Below, one piece after another: positions 44,853-56,224 of a stretch of 64,000 bases of DNA. Source of the stretch: Cricetomys ansorgei (taxonomy: Eukaryota > Chordata > Mammalia > Rodentia > Nesomyidae). Position numbers and translations under genes: made by a program. Numbering within the stretch: the stretch's first letter is position 1; every line of letters begins with the position of its first letter. The stretch spans positions 604,001-668,000 of the forward strand of contig JAMJFZ010001815.1 in assembly GCA_026225945.1 (NCBI GenBank), in the 5' to 3' direction. The notes below the pieces were generated by a model, which ran no database searches, was not told where the DNA came from, and was given only the letters and a program-made list of their open reading frames with translations.

Positions 44853-46735
44853 CCCAAGATCTCGAAAACAATAACAACGTCAGACATCCAGGCTGAACGC
44901 AGGGATCCAGGTTATTTGAGTGTTGAGATCTCCCCAGCCCCTCTCACCCTCTCAGGGCACCACAGTTCTAGGCACACTTGACCTTGCTTGCACTGTTCTG
45001 GCTGCTCCCTTCTTGCCGTGGCCTCTTCCTTCTCACTCTGGGTGAGCTTACCTCAGTTAGTTCCTTAGCCAATCAATGCCCTGTTTGTGAATAAGGCCCT
45101 GTTGGAGGTTTCGGGTGGGGGGGTTTGAAGTTTTGGTCCGGGACAGAAAACCTTTGTGCCTGGTGGCTCTTGCTTTACTTGCCAGCAGGGTGGGCAACAG
45201 ACATAGCGTCTGCTGCTTCTCAAAGCTTAGTGGAGGATCTGTGAATGGCAGTCCAGCTAGAAATGTTTGAAAGAGCAAAGCAGAGGGGGCCTACAGGAGG
45301 GAAATGGGGCCGAGGCTTACATAAGCTTTGGGATGGGAGAGACAGGGATTGTGTTAATTATTGTAACCCAGTTTAGCGGTGAGTCTGTGTCACATGAAGC
45401 GGCCTGGAAACTGAAGCGCGTGGGTCACAGCGAAGCCCTGGGGTGACATGGCTGGCACAGGGACAGACAGTGTAGGGTACACACCAGCTGTGGCTGCAGG
45501 GGAGGCTGAAAGGTTCAAACCAACCGCTACTGCAGGGAGGTACTGTGCCACAGTCCTAGACACACTTGACCTTACCTATACCGTTCTAGCTGCTGCTTCC
45601 TTGTCCAGGCCTCTTCCCTCTAATGCTGGGTGAGTTTGCCTCAGCTCTGTTTGCACCTGGACCTGAGTGCCAGGCCAGTCACTGTCCAGACCAGCAGCAT
45701 CCTTGTCTGCCTGACGTGGGAGTCAGTGGGCTGGGCTTGTGTGAAGAGGCAGCCTTGGCGTGTCTCCTGGCACACAGCAAGCTCCCAGGTGTCTCTTTTT
45801 CAGGTGACCAGCTGTGTAGAGGATAAACTCCTAGGCTCTGAGGTCACTAGAGGCTGCCCTGGGGCTCAGCCCTGAACCATTCATCAGGTTCTCCATGGCA
45901 CGTGAAGCCTCCCCAACACGTCCTTGAGAACTGCCCTCCAAATCGCTGTATGGGACACCTCAGGGTCTGGAGGTGCCCCTCACCCCATTCCTGCCAATTG
46001 GCAGGGGACTCTAGGAAGGCTGATAGTTGCCTTTGTTGCTTGGAAGGCCGTGGCTGTATTCTGTGAGCTGCTTCTGAGGGGTGACAAAACATATGGCCCA
46101 TGACCTAGACATTGTCCCCTTCTCTGGGATCTGATGGGGTGACATGGTCTCTTCTAGTCTGAGGCCAAGAGTTGTGGGAGGTAGCCCTTGCCCTTCTGAG
46201 CACCCCAGAGTGAGACTGGCTTCCATCCTTGCTCCTGCTGACCCCGACTCCATTGATATTCTGGCTACCCAGTGTTGGTGCATGAGACTGGTTCAGATGT
46301 TTGAGGAAAAGATTAAAGATAATAAAATTTAGAAATTACGTGTACCCTTTAAAGAACTCTTCCCAGAATCTCTTAAGAATAAGTTACCCTGCATACCTCA
46401 GTGTATCTTGTGCAGACAAGAGCCAAGGGCTACCTGCCACCTACTTGTGCCAGCACAGGCAGTGACACCAGCAGCCCTGTATGCTTCAAAAAGTCACTCA
46501 CTATCTGTCACCCAGACGCATCCTTCATGGCGGGATCTGGTACAGGGGCCGTGTTCTCATTATTTGTTGGGTCTTAAATTTTTGTGTGGCCTGAAGGTAA
46601 TTTTGTTTTTGGTGAATCTGAGGGACTTATTATTTACTTATTTATTATTAATTTTGAAGAATAGTTTATTGGCTTGACTACACTGCAATAGTAGCAGTAG
46701 CCAATAGAATTCTGCTTCCTGTATTTTGTTTGAAT
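44853..46735. other. Presumed intron; possible conserved block at 45350-45440
   Basis: No exon recognised. At 45350-45440 there is a GTTAATTATTGTAA core with flanking CpGs in repeat-free DNA, which may be regulatory. Confidence 0.4.
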
Positions 46736-46739
46736 CTTT

Positions 46740-46830
46740 TAAAACATTGATTTGTGTGTGTTCATGTGAACGTGTGGTCAGGCTTGGTAGCAAACTCCTT
46801 TGCTCCACTGAGCTATCTCACTAGTCCCGT
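46740..46830 (-). repeat. B2-type SINE remnant
   Basis: 'ctgagctatctcactagtcc' preserves an eroded reverse SINE head. Confidence 0.45.
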
Positions 46831-46849
46831 TTGTGTGAGAGGGTTTTGT

Positions 46850-46968
46850 TTCTTTGTTTTTGTTTTCCTGAGAACAGCCCCCAGTGTTAACTAAGGCTGG
46901 CCTCCAACTCTTGATCCTCCTGCCTCAACCTCTCCAGTTCCAGGATTACAAGTGTGTGCCACCAAACC
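46850..46968 (-). repeat. B1-derived fragment
   Basis: 'aaggctggcctccaactctt' to 'tccaggattacaagtgtgtg', an old reverse B1. Confidence 0.6.
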
Positions 46969-47469
46969 TCTTTCCCTTGCAGAATGACCTTGACCTTGGA
47001 GGTCAGGGGGGGGGGGGGCGGCGGCGGGTTTCTGCCCCACTGTCAGAATGGCGTTCAGAAAGCTGTGAGTTTTCACATGAGGGGGTCCCAGCCTGGAGTT
47101 GTTCTTCTGTAGCTGACTAAGTTCTTTAAGGTCTTCAGAGTTCATCTTCCTCGTGGCAGGTGCTGGGAAGTGCCGAGTTATACCTCACTGTGTGGACATC
47201 CCGCTGATCTCTGGAGGACTCTGGTCTGCCTGGTAAATGCTGCTGTGAGTGGAGTTAACAAGTATTTGTTCCAGAGAACCTGGAATGCTCCATTGTCTCT
47301 TCTTAGTTCTTGTGAGACCCCAGAGGCCAGGCCAGTTGGAAGAATGACCCCAGTTTGGGTCTGTCTGTGGCTTCCCTGATTCAGACTTCGTATGTCGTGG
47401 GACATCACACACGCACTATGGTGTCCTCTGGTGTCACCGCTACAGCTGGAGATGGTGGCATGCTCTGAG

Positions 47470-47615
47470 CTGTGGTTTTGAGATAGTCTCTCATTGTAGC
47501 CCAAAATGTCCTAAAATTTACCATGCAGCCCAGACTAAACTCGAACTCATGGCAATCCTCCTGCTTCATCCTTTTGTGTTCTGGGATTATAGACATGAGT
47601 TGCCACACCTGGCTT
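47470..47615 (-). repeat. B1 SINE, diverged, with an internal insertion
   Basis: 'ttttgagatagtctctcatt' to 'gttctgggattatagacatg' and 'cacacctggct', reverse orientation. Confidence 0.7.
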
Positions 47616-47804
47616 GTTGCCAGAGTCTCCAAGGCTGGCCTTGGTTGAAGAATGTGTGGGGTGGAGGAAGGGTCAGGCACAGGATCTTGAGCCTGTGAAG
47701 GACTTGAGTCTTGGTAGAAGCAGGAAGCTGTAGAGCTACAGAGTGATGTGGCATATTAGGGGAATGTCAGGACCAACGACTTCCTGGAGAGGCAGGCCAT
47801 TCCT

Positions 47805-47895
47805 TCTTTTTGAGACACGGTTTCACTAGGTAGTCCCGTCAAGGCTGGAACTCCGTGTGTAGAGAAGGCTAGCCTTGAACTCACAGCGGTCTACG
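47805..47895 (-). repeat. B1 SINE, partial
   Basis: 'tttttgagacacggtttcac' to 'ctagccttgaactcacagcg', reverse orientation, ending mid-element. Confidence 0.7.
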
Positions 47896-48377
47896 GAGAG
47901 GAAGGTCTCATTCTGTCTGGCATGTGCCTCTAGGATCCTTAGAGCCTGTGGGAAGCTGATGTACCCACATAAAGAAGCTCTGAGCTGCTGCTGGACTAGC
48001 ACTGTGGTCTGTGTCTCCTGTTCTTTTTCAGACTGTGGGCTGTAAGCCTGCACCCCCACACCTGAGGGTGGCAAGCTGCAAGTCCTGTTTCTTTCCTGAC
48101 TGTGGCTTGGGTCATCTTGATTGACACTGGCAGGGTCCCTTCAGAGCCAGGACAGACAGTGTGGTCAGGACAGGCTAGAGAGTGTGCTGGGACCGCCATT
48201 GTGCAAATCTATAAGCTGGGAACTTAAAACAACATTTCTGCAGGTCAGAATGTATAGGTTTTGCAGAGTCCCACAGTCTCTTACTGCGGCCAGCCTCCAG
48301 GAGCCGCAGCCCCTGTGTTCCTTGGCTCAGGTTCACATCAGTCCAGTCAGTTTTGGCCTCCATCGACACTCAACCTT

Positions 48378-48640
48378 TGTCTCAGTCTGCTTTCTGTTGC
48401 TGTAACAGGATACCTGACACTGGGTGATTATGAAGAATTCGGGCCATTTGGGTTCACAGGTCTGGAGGTTGGGAAATCCAAGAGCATGACTCTGGTATCT
48501 CTTCATGGCTTCTGGGCTGGGGGCTCGTGTGACCCCAACTCACATGGGAAGTAGAAGGATGAATGGACCTAAACCTCAGGTTGCTTTGTGACCTTCATGT
48601 AGCTCACCTGTTCCAGAGTGGGAGCTCACACAATGGGATG
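48378..48640 (-). repeat. Ancient MaLR-like LTR fragment
   Basis: 'tgctgtaacaggatacctga' followed by 'cactgggtgattatgaagaa' and 'caggtctggaggttgggaaa' follows the right-end text of old mammalian MaLR (MLT/MST-type) LTRs read in reverse. Heavily diverged. Confidence 0.5.
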
Positions 48641-48659
48641 GAAATCCACTCATTTTAAA

Positions 48660-48845
48660 AATAGATTTGTGTGTGTGTGTATGCGTGTGTGCCTGAATGT
48701 GTATATGTGCTCCATGAGTGCAGTGCCCAGTGATGCCAGAAGGCATCAGAACCCCTGGAACTGCTGTTAGAGACAATTGTGAGCTGCCATTTGGTCCTTT
48801 TCAAAAACAGTAAGTGTTCTTAACTGCTGAGCCATTTCTCCAGTC
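48660..48845 (-). repeat. B3/B2-type SINE
   Basis: GT-rich tail, 'gaactgctgttagagacaat' and head 'gagccatttctccagtc', reverse orientation. Confidence 0.8.
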
Positions 48846-48945
48846 ATGGGAAATCCATTCTTGAATCTCTACCTCTGTGATCCCCAGGGTCCCACTTGAT
48901 TCACTGCCCCGTGGATTAGGGTCTATCCCGATCCCACCCATCTAT

Positions 48946-48980
48946 TTTCTTCCTTCCTTCCTTCCTCTCCTTCTCCTCCT

Positions 48981-49013
<33 letters not shown>

Positions 49014-49019
49014 TCTTCT

Positions 49020-49053
<34 letters not shown>

Positions 49054-49064
49054 TCTTTCTGTCT
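48946..49064. repeat. Polypyrimidine tract (TTCC, TCC, CT repeats)
   Basis: About 120 bases that are almost all C and T on the + strand. Frames here are runs of L/F/S or E/R/G and are not genes. Confidence 0.97.
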
Positions 49065-49198
49065 TGACAGGGTTTCTCTGTTGTAACACTGGCTGTTATC
49101 CTGGAACTCACTCTGTAAACCAGGCTGGCCTTGAACTCACAGAGATTCGCCTGCCTCTGCCTCCGGAGAGAGGGGTCAAAGGTGTGCTCTACCACCCA
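49065..49198 (-). repeat. B1 SINE
   Basis: 'gacagggtttctctgttgta' to 'tcgcctgcctctgcctccgg', reverse orientation. The polypyrimidine tract is an expanded A-tail (T on this strand) of this B1. Confidence 0.88.
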
Positions 49199-49504
49199 GC
49201 ATCCTGGATCTCATCTTAACATCTTAACTAATTATATCCACAAAGAGCCTGGTTTCTAATAGTTCATATTCTGATCTTCTGGGTGTATATGAATTTTGGA
49301 AAGACAGTGTTTCATCTGGTACAGGATCAAAGGCTAAGTCTCCCATTATTGTTTCCTTTCCTCTGTGAGTGCTTTCTCCACACCCCGTGCCAGCTCTACT
49401 GAGTCTGCCAAGTGGTCTCCCCAGTTTTGGACAGAATGGTGAGGGGACACCAAATTAGTCAATTAATTAATTGATGCCCTCCCCTCCCTCCCTCCTCTCT
49501 CCAG

Positions 49505-49627
49505 ACTCACTGTGTAGCCCTGGCTGACCTGGAACTCCTGTGTAGCCCAGGCTGACTTCACACTCAGGGATCCACTTAGCTCTGCTTCACAAATGCTGGG
49601 GTTAGAGGCATGTGCTACTGCGCCCAG
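49505..49627 (-). repeat. B1-derived fragment
   Basis: 'cactgtgtagccctggctga' with a partly repeated 'tgtgtagcccaggctgactt', reverse orientation. Confidence 0.65.
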
Positions 49628-49644
49628 TCGACCTTGAATTCTAT

Positions 49645-49758
49645 TTTTTGTTTTGTTTTTCGAGACAATACCACCAGACTGACCTTGAACTCATAGAGAT
49701 CCGCCTGCCTCTGCCTCCAGGGTGCTGGGATTAAAGGCGAGCACCTCAGCCATCCAGC
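49645..49758 (-). repeat. B1 SINE, 5'-deleted
   Basis: 'agactgaccttgaactcata' to 'ggtgctgggattaaaggcga', reverse orientation. Confidence 0.85.
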
Positions 49759-49785
49759 AACCTTAAATTCTTTACCAAACATGTG

Positions 49786-49900
49786 AGGTGGTGTGTACAT
49801 GTGGTACCAGCTGTTAGAAGACTGAGGCAGGGGCATGCTTGGGTCTAAGAGTTTGAGACCAGCCAGGGTAACATAATGAGACTTAAATCTCAAAACACAC
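49786..49900 (+). repeat. B1-derived fragment, old
   Basis: 'gtaccagctgttagaagact' and 'gaggcaggggcatgcttggg', forward, degenerate. Confidence 0.55.
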
Positions 49901-49906
49901 AAATGA

Positions 49907-50058
49907 AATGGGGCATGGTAGCTACTGCCTTGCCTATAATCCTAGCACTTGAGAGGCTAAGGCAGGAAATTTGCCAAGCGTTCCAGGCCAACCTGAGTTA
50001 CAGAGTGAGTTCCAGGTTACCTGGGGCTACAGAAGAGACCCTGCCTTTAAAAACAAAA
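49907..50058 (+). repeat. B1 SINE
   Basis: 'gggcatggtagctactgcct' to 'gggctacagaagagaccctg' with an A-rich end, forward. Confidence 0.85.
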
Positions 50059-50066
50059 ATCACCCG

Positions 50067-50121
50067 GTGGCGGGGGTGGGGTGGGGGTGGTGGTGGTGGT
50101 GGGGGGGGGGGGGGCGGGGGG
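50067..50121 (+). repeat. G-rich (GGT/GGGGT) tract
   Basis: At least four G-runs of three or more bases, followed by 14 consecutive G. It lies between a B1 tail and a B2 head. Strong G-quadruplex potential on the + (presumed sense) strand. Confidence 0.95.
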
Positions 50122-50282
50122 CTGCAGAGATGGCTCAGCGATTAAGAGCATTGTCTGATCTTCAGAGGACTGGAGTTCAAATCCCAGCACCCACATGGCA
50201 GCCCACAACTGTCTGTAACTCCAGTTCCAGGAGATCTGACACCAATACACATAAAATAAAATTAAATAAATTATTTTTTTTA
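50118..50282 (+). repeat. B2-type SINE
   Basis: 'gggctgcagagatggctcag', 'cagcacccacatggcagccc' and an ATAAAATAAA tail, forward. It is close to the consensus and so fairly young. Confidence 0.93.
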
Positions 50283-50289
50283 ACTTAAA

Positions 50290-51645
50290 AAAAACAATTT
50301 TTGTTTAAAAACAAAAACTACCAACAATGGAAACCCAATCCTGACCCATGAAGAACAGTTCCCAGTGGTCCTGCCTACCTCTCCCCCAGCCCTGTATACT
50401 TGGCCACTTGCTCCTCCCTGGGACCTGAGGTGGTACGGGAAAGACGCTCTGGCCTTTAATTCAGTGGTAGTGATGTGTCTGGGATTGAGGACCAGCCCTT
50501 GAGCTCTGTAATTAGATAGGCGTGAGGAGGTGGGTAGGTAATCTTGGTTTGAGGTGGGCTGTGTGTGATGGGAAATGAGTAAGAAAAATTACATGTAGTT
50601 GCTTACAGAAAACTGATTTTTCCTGAGGGGAGAAGGAAGTTGGTTGTACGTTGTGGTTTGATGGTGCCCATGCTGCTTCAGGGGAGGTGTCCCTCGTGCT
50701 CAAATATCAGAATAATGCCCTAACAGGGATTCAGGCTGAGCTTCCCATCGGGGGTCAGGGGTCACTCCACTCACAGGAGTGATCTGGGGAGAGGTGCTAT
50801 TGGAGGGCAATGGGGCCTAGCTCTTCTCCCTTGGTTTGGTAGGACTCCACTGGTCCAGTGTTACGGAGCACGACCTTCCTACGCATGCCAGTTGGCCTGC
50901 CCAGTGCACACCCACACTCTTCCCTTCTCTTGTAGGGAGGACACAGGTGTCTCCAGGCCTCCAGAGGCCAAGTCACTTGCTCAAGGAAACCAAGCAGACA
51001 GCAGAGCTAGCACCACTTGCACCAAGGCAAAGGGACCTCCTTGAGGCCTATCCCCACACTGCAGGGAATTCTACATTGTGTTTCTGCTTTAGGGATGAGG
51101 TGCTTGGTACCTCAGGATGGATTTATCTGTGGAGAGTAGCTGCTACCCCTGTTCTCATCTTATAGAGAACATAAAAGCCCCAGGAGGTAGTGTGGCATTA
51201 TGGTCAGACAGCAGAACTGTCTCTTAGGAGCTGGGTCCTAAGACAATGGTTGTGTCCTGGCATTTTTTTAGATGTCTTGGAGTCTAGTTGCTGTGGACCT
51301 CTACCTGGATCAGGTGGTGCAAAGGCACCAGGAGCCCAAGGAGCATCATTCTGGCTGCTAACCACCTTCTGGGTCCTCCTGCCCCTTCTGTGCTCTGCTG
51401 TGCCTGAGCCAAGTGCCTTCTGGGTAGATGGAGCTTAGTTTCCTCTACAACACTGGGTCAGGCAATCCAGGAAGGCTAAATAACGGGCAGGGTAGGGGTC
51501 TATGTCTTGGCTTGAGTAGTAGGCATCAGTGGCTGACCTACAGGCAACCCTCACCCTTCTGTGGGTCCAGGGTTTCCCTAAGGCTCCAGGTGCCCCTGAT
51601 TTGTGATCCTGACTGAGGCCGAGTGGTACTGACTGAGCACCCAGG
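50290..51645. other. Presumed intron, no recognised exon; MIR-like words
   Basis: MIR-like fragments occur near 50945-51010 and 51190-51260. Nothing gene-like recognised. Confidence 0.4.
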
Positions 51646-51650
51646 CTCCT

Positions 51651-52532
51651 TTGGGAGGTGTGTATATTAACAGAAAGACAGACAGTGGCCTGTCTCTAGT
51701 CTGCCTTAGCTTTACTTGGGGAGGGGAGTGTATAAGTTGGTGTATTAACTCTGCTAACCAAATTCAGGCAAGCAGTTCCAACACCACTGCTCCCTGCCCT
51801 AGACAGCCGGTGGTTGCTTGGATTTGCAGCAGCCTGAGGCGGTGGAGAGTCCTGAACTGCCTCCAAGGCCCCATTTGGCCAGGGATCCCTCCTCTAGTGG
51901 TCGTTTCCTGGGTCCTTTTGGTTCTGGGGTATAGGAACACCCTGTTTCTTTTCCCCAGAGCTGTTTGCCTCGTTGGCCACAGGCCTAGGTGGGAACATTT
52001 CCTGTGTATGTGGAGCAGAGGGTACAGGAGGGGCTGCTGTCCTGGACACGTCCCAGGGCTGCCTGTGTCTCTGTCACCTCCTGCTCATGAGTGGTTTTGC
52101 CAGGTCCAGTTGGTCAGCTCTGAGGTGGTTCTGTTTCTTTCTTCTGCCCCTTCTGTGGTGCCTCTGTTGGGTCTCAGGCCCCTGCCTGGTCCACACAGCA
52201 CACTCCCAAATCAGAAGAGTTTCACAGGTGCCCTCTGTAGGCTAAGTTCTGCTGTCTTCAGGGCTGGGCAGATTGTTGCTCTGGGATGCAGTTATACTTC
52301 TAAGACTTCCCTTTTCCTTGGCAGGGCACTTTCGTGTTTCATAGAGCCTGCATTGGTTTCTGAATACTTCCAGAGAAGAGCACCCCAGGTGGAGGCAGTG
52401 GGAGGGTCCCGGCTCGTAGAAGATGGGTGTAAGAGGCTGCACTGCACAAAGAAAAGGGGGTTCATGGTCCAGTTATGGGTCTCTCTAGAGTTCTGGGTGG
52501 TGTGTGGTTCTGTGCAGGGTGGACACGGCTGA
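51651..52532 (+). other. Long open frame of 293 codons, probably not coding
   Basis: This is the longest frame outside a CpG island. It shows no recognisable domain, low Lys/Asp/Glu, many Trp/Cys/Leu, and no obvious promoter. I read it as chance in moderately GC-rich intronic DNA, but list it because the length is notable. Confidence 0.2.
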
Positions 52533-52721
52533 TCTTGGCAGCCTGTGTTACAGGATCAGTTTAGACTCAGAGCGTCTCCCTAGCTTGGGGCCCCCAGAGC
52601 AGGGAATGCCACCTAAAAGGGCTCCGGTTTCCACAGCTAATTACAGTGAGTAGCTTGTAGGTCGTTCCCAGGGCAGTGGGGACACATGGGGCTGACTGCT
52701 TCACCCACAGTGTGAATTTTA

Positions 52722-52731
52722 GGGATTTCCC
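52722..52731. promoter_or_regulatory. NF-kB-type palindromic site
   Basis: GGGATTTCCC matches the GGGRNNYYCC consensus exactly, in repeat-free DNA beside TAATTACAG (52637-52645). A single match of this kind can occur by chance. Confidence 0.3.
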
Positions 52732-52774
52732 TGAGTTTTAGAGACTTCCCCGGGATTTATTTTATTTTTTTTAA

Positions 52775-52960
52775 TAATTTATCTTTATTTTAATATACAT
52801 TGGTGTTTTACCTGCATATATATCTGTATGAGGGTGTCAAACCCTCTGGAACTGGAGTTATAGACAGTTGTCAGCTGCCATGTGGGTGCTGGGAATTGAA
52901 CTCCAGGTCCTCTGGAAGAACAGTTAGTGCTCTTAACTGCTGAACCAGCTCTCCAGCCCC
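52775..52960 (-). repeat. B3/B2-type SINE
   Basis: 'ctggaactggagttatagac', 'gccatgtgggtgctgggaat' and head 'ccagctctccagcccc', reverse orientation. Confidence 0.9.
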
Positions 52961-52964
52961 TTCC

Positions 52965-54085
52965 CTGGATTTTATAAGCTTCGAGATTTCAGAAGCTCCC
53001 TGTTCCTAGGCAGTTGCCAGAGGCCTCAGACCTGCTCCTCTTCACTGGTGCAGCCATTTACAGATGTTAGTGGGTACATTGACATAGATCATGGGCTGGG
53101 GTTGGGGCTCCTGAGACCAGTGGAAGGGAGTAGAGGGTTTCCAACTCCAGGTGCCTTCAGGCCCGCCCCCCCACCATCTCATCCTGAGGGCTAGGTGGCT
53201 TTTCCGTTCCCTTTGAGTGGATCTGCACCCTCCATGTGCTTTCTGCTGAGCCACAGGGAGGGCCTGACCCTGAGACCTGCCTTTAGACTGTACTGTGACA
53301 ATGTCCCCGCCATACAGCTGAGAGCTGGGTACCTGACTGTCCCTCGGCCCCTGCAGAGGACTTCCAGGGACCCTGGATCATTAGCTTGGTCTCGATGGCT
53401 CCCAGAGCTGGCACAGTAGGTTCGGTGGTTGGAGCCTTGTCCTTAGAGAAAGTGTTTCCTGCTTAGAATCCAAAGGATGGCACCCACTGCCCTGGCCAGC
53501 GTGGGTGGTTGTGTGCCAGCCAGGCTAAGTAGGAACCCTGCCTTTCTCTGCTGTACCACGGAACTCTGGGTAGGCACCCTGCTTCTGCCTGGTCTCCTCA
53601 TCTACCCAAGAGGCCTCATTGCCTACCCTAGCGGAACGTTTTGCCTCCTGGGCTCCCACTTTCTGAGGGTATTCAGTGCACATACATGTCTGAGTGATTT
53701 TCAGGATCTGTGCCCTAAACTAATATAGCGTGTGCTTTTTTTTTTTTAAAGCCATGATTGAAGTCAAATTAACATATTTACCTTCAGTGCTCCCGTGGGA
53801 ACCGTTAAGAGAATCTGAGAGGTACGGCTTCTGCATTGCACTGGTGACAGTGACGCGGATGTCAGCTCCCGGGGGACAAGTGCCTAAGCCTCCCATGGCT
53901 TCCTGGCTGCTTGTAGGGTTGCCTGGATGAGGTGAGAGACCAGTACACGTGGTCTTGGCTAGGTTATGAGGTGATGACTGAGACTGCTGGCCATCTACCC
54001 ACCAGCCCACCATTGTAGTGCCTCCATGGGCCACTTGGCTTGGCCTGCTTAGCCTTGTATGTCTGCCCCACTTGGGCCTGACTCA
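52965..54085. other. Presumed intron, no recognised exon
   Basis: Unique-looking. 53750-53900 is AT-rich then CpG-containing and repeat-free, and is a weak candidate for a conserved element. Confidence 0.4.
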
Positions 54086-54088
54086 TTG

Positions 54089-54447
54089 TGACGGTTTGTA
54101 CAAGAATGGCCCCCATAGGCTCGTATATTTGAATACTTGGTCCCCAGTTGGTGGAGCTGTTTGGAAGAATTAGGAGGTGTAGCCTTGTTGGAAGAGGCGT
54201 GCCACTAGGGGTGGGCGTTGAGATTTCAAAAAGCCCATGCCATTCCCAGTTAGCCCTTTCTGCCTCTTACTTGCGGAGGATGTAAGCTCTCAGGTACTGC
54301 TCCAGTGCCACGCCTGCCTGTCTGCCTGCTACCATGCTTCCTTCCATGATTGTAATGAACTCACCCTCTGAAACTGCCAGTCCCCAAATTAAAAACTAAG
54401 TTTTCTTGGTCATGGTATCTTAGCATAGCAGTTGGAAAGTAACTAAG
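54089..54447 (+). repeat. ORR1-type MaLR solo LTR (forward)
   Basis: Starts 'tgtgacggtttgtacaagaa' and 'tggcccccataggctcgtat', middle 'ggtgtagccttgttggaaga', ends 'cagttggaaagtaactaag'. A rodent-specific ERVL-MaLR LTR without internal sequence. Confidence 0.88.
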
Positions 54448-54449
54448 TT

Positions 54450-54938
54450 CCTATTTCCCCACCCTTCCCGGGAGTCTAGTGCATCCTACACTGTGGGTAT
54501 CTTCAGCTCACTCTAGTCCAGGAGCTCTTTCCCCTGGGGTCTTGTTCACAGCCCAGAGCATCACCCAGCCTCAGATTCCCTTCGGGAAGCTAGAACTGCT
54601 GTGTCTCTCTTGAGCATTTCTTAGTTGTATAGGAGGTTTGGCCTTTACATCACCTAGATGGAAGAGAATCATTCAGGCTCTGCCCACATGTGCTGTCTGT
54701 TCTTTTCATGGGCTCTGGGTGCTGGGTTTGGAAAGCCTAGCATTTGGAATTTTGGAGTCTCAGGAATGTACGGCGAGAGTGCTGGACACTGAACATATTG
54801 CAAGATAGGGCTGCTCCTGGGCCACTGGGCCCGTGCCTCAGTGGATGCCTGGTACCCCTCACCCCCAACCAACTGTTTTTTGTGGTGTTAGCCAAGGTGG
54901 GATTCTGGGTTCCATCTCAGTATTAGAATAAAAAAAGT
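54450..54938. other. Presumed intron, no recognised feature
   Basis: Nothing gene-like seen. Confidence 0.4.
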
Positions 54939-54941
54939 CTG

Positions 54942-55065
54942 AGGCCAGGTGTGGTGGTGCACATGTATAATCTTAGCATTCAAGAGGCAGACAGATCTCT
55001 AAGTTTGAGGCCACGCTGGTCTATATAGCAGGTACCAGGTCGGTTATAGTTACGTGGGAAGATGG
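54942..55065 (+). repeat. B1 SINE, diverged
   Basis: 'aggccaggtgtggtggtgca' to 'gtttgaggccacgctggtct', forward. Confidence 0.85.
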
Positions 55066-55102
55066 TACTGATGATACAGGTGATACCGATCTTATATGAG
55101 TT

Positions 55103-55192
55103 GGGGGCTGGTGTGTTGCTTAGTGGTAGAGTGTGTGCCTGGAATGTCTGAGCCCCTGGATCACATTCCCGATACCATGAAAAAAAGAAATA
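55103..55192 (+). repeat. ID SINE
   Basis: 'ggggctggtgtgttgcttag', 'gtggtagagtgtgtgcctgg' and an A-rich tail, forward. Confidence 0.75.
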
Positions 55193-56025
55193 GCAAACTG
55201 GGAAGCACCCACGTTCTGCAAGGGATTGATTGTGTGCCGCGCGGTCCGCCCGTCAGTGTTTCATAGGCTTCTCCAGGGAAGCTCTTCCTCCGAACTTAGA
55301 GAGTTCTTTTTGAGAATTTCTAAGTTAAAATTTAAATATCTTTTGCATTTACTTATTTTTGTGTGTGTGTAGGGGGGGGCGGTGGGAGCTACATGTGCTT
55401 GCCCCAGCTCATATGTGGAGGCGACTTGAAGGAGTAGGGTCCCTTCCGCCAGGTCCTCAGGCTCAGCTGCCTCTCACCAGTTCCTTATGCCTTTTTTTTT
55501 GGTCTCTTTCTCTGTTAATTCTGCTAGAGGCTTTTCAGTTTTTACTGATCTAAAAAACATAAAAGCAAACAGCAACAAACCCAAGAGTGTTTTATTTGAC
55601 TGATTTCTCCCTCTCTCTTTTTCTGTTCGGTGCCATGGATTCATGCTCCTTCGCGGCTCTCCTGGCCTTGAACGGACTTAGTCCTTTTTCTGGGTTCTTG
55701 AGCTTCGGTTTCCGATTTCAGACTTCTGCCCAGTGCGCGCTCTTACTGCTGGAGTCTTCCTCTCTGCTCCATTAAGTGGTGCCCCACAAACTTTGTGTGT
55801 TGTTCTTGTCCCTTCGGTTTGACACACGGGTCAATTTCTCAGAAATATGCTGCTTATTTCTAAGTGTGCAGAGAAATTCTTTGTTGATTCCTTTGTGGTT
55901 GTGGTCAGAGATTATTACTATAATTCTTCATTCTCCTTCCCCCTTGACCTCCCCTCCACTTCTTCCTTTTCTTTCCCCTTCTCATGTTTTAAGGATGGAT
56001 CTCAGGGTGTTTGTCATTCATTCAT
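55193..56025. other. Presumed intron; short GT/G-rich repeat
   Basis: A GT/G-rich stretch lies at 55360-55383, probably the tail of an eroded SINE. No exon recognised. Confidence 0.4.
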
Positions 56026-56029
56026 TCAT

Positions 56030-56175
56030 TCACTTCAGATACGACCTTACTCTGTGGCCCAGACTGAGCCTAGAACTCATTGTGTTGCCCAGACTGGCAT
56101 CAAACTCCTGGGTATATCCTTCTGCTTCAGCTACCTGCGGCATATTGGGATTACAAGTGTGAGCCACCATATTGA
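56030..56175 (-). repeat. Old B1/7SL-like fragment
   Basis: 'gaccttactctgtggcccag' and 'ttgggattacaagtgtgagc', reverse orientation, preceded by a short (ATTC)n at 56016-56031. Confidence 0.6.
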
Positions 56176-56224
56176 TGGTTTTTGTGTCAGTGTTCTGTTA
56201 TTATTATTATTGTTGTTGTTGTTA

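Noticed and set aside
48877..49195. Leu/Ser- and Glu/Arg-rich frames
   Set aside because: Artefacts of the polypyrimidine tract and the B1 beside it.
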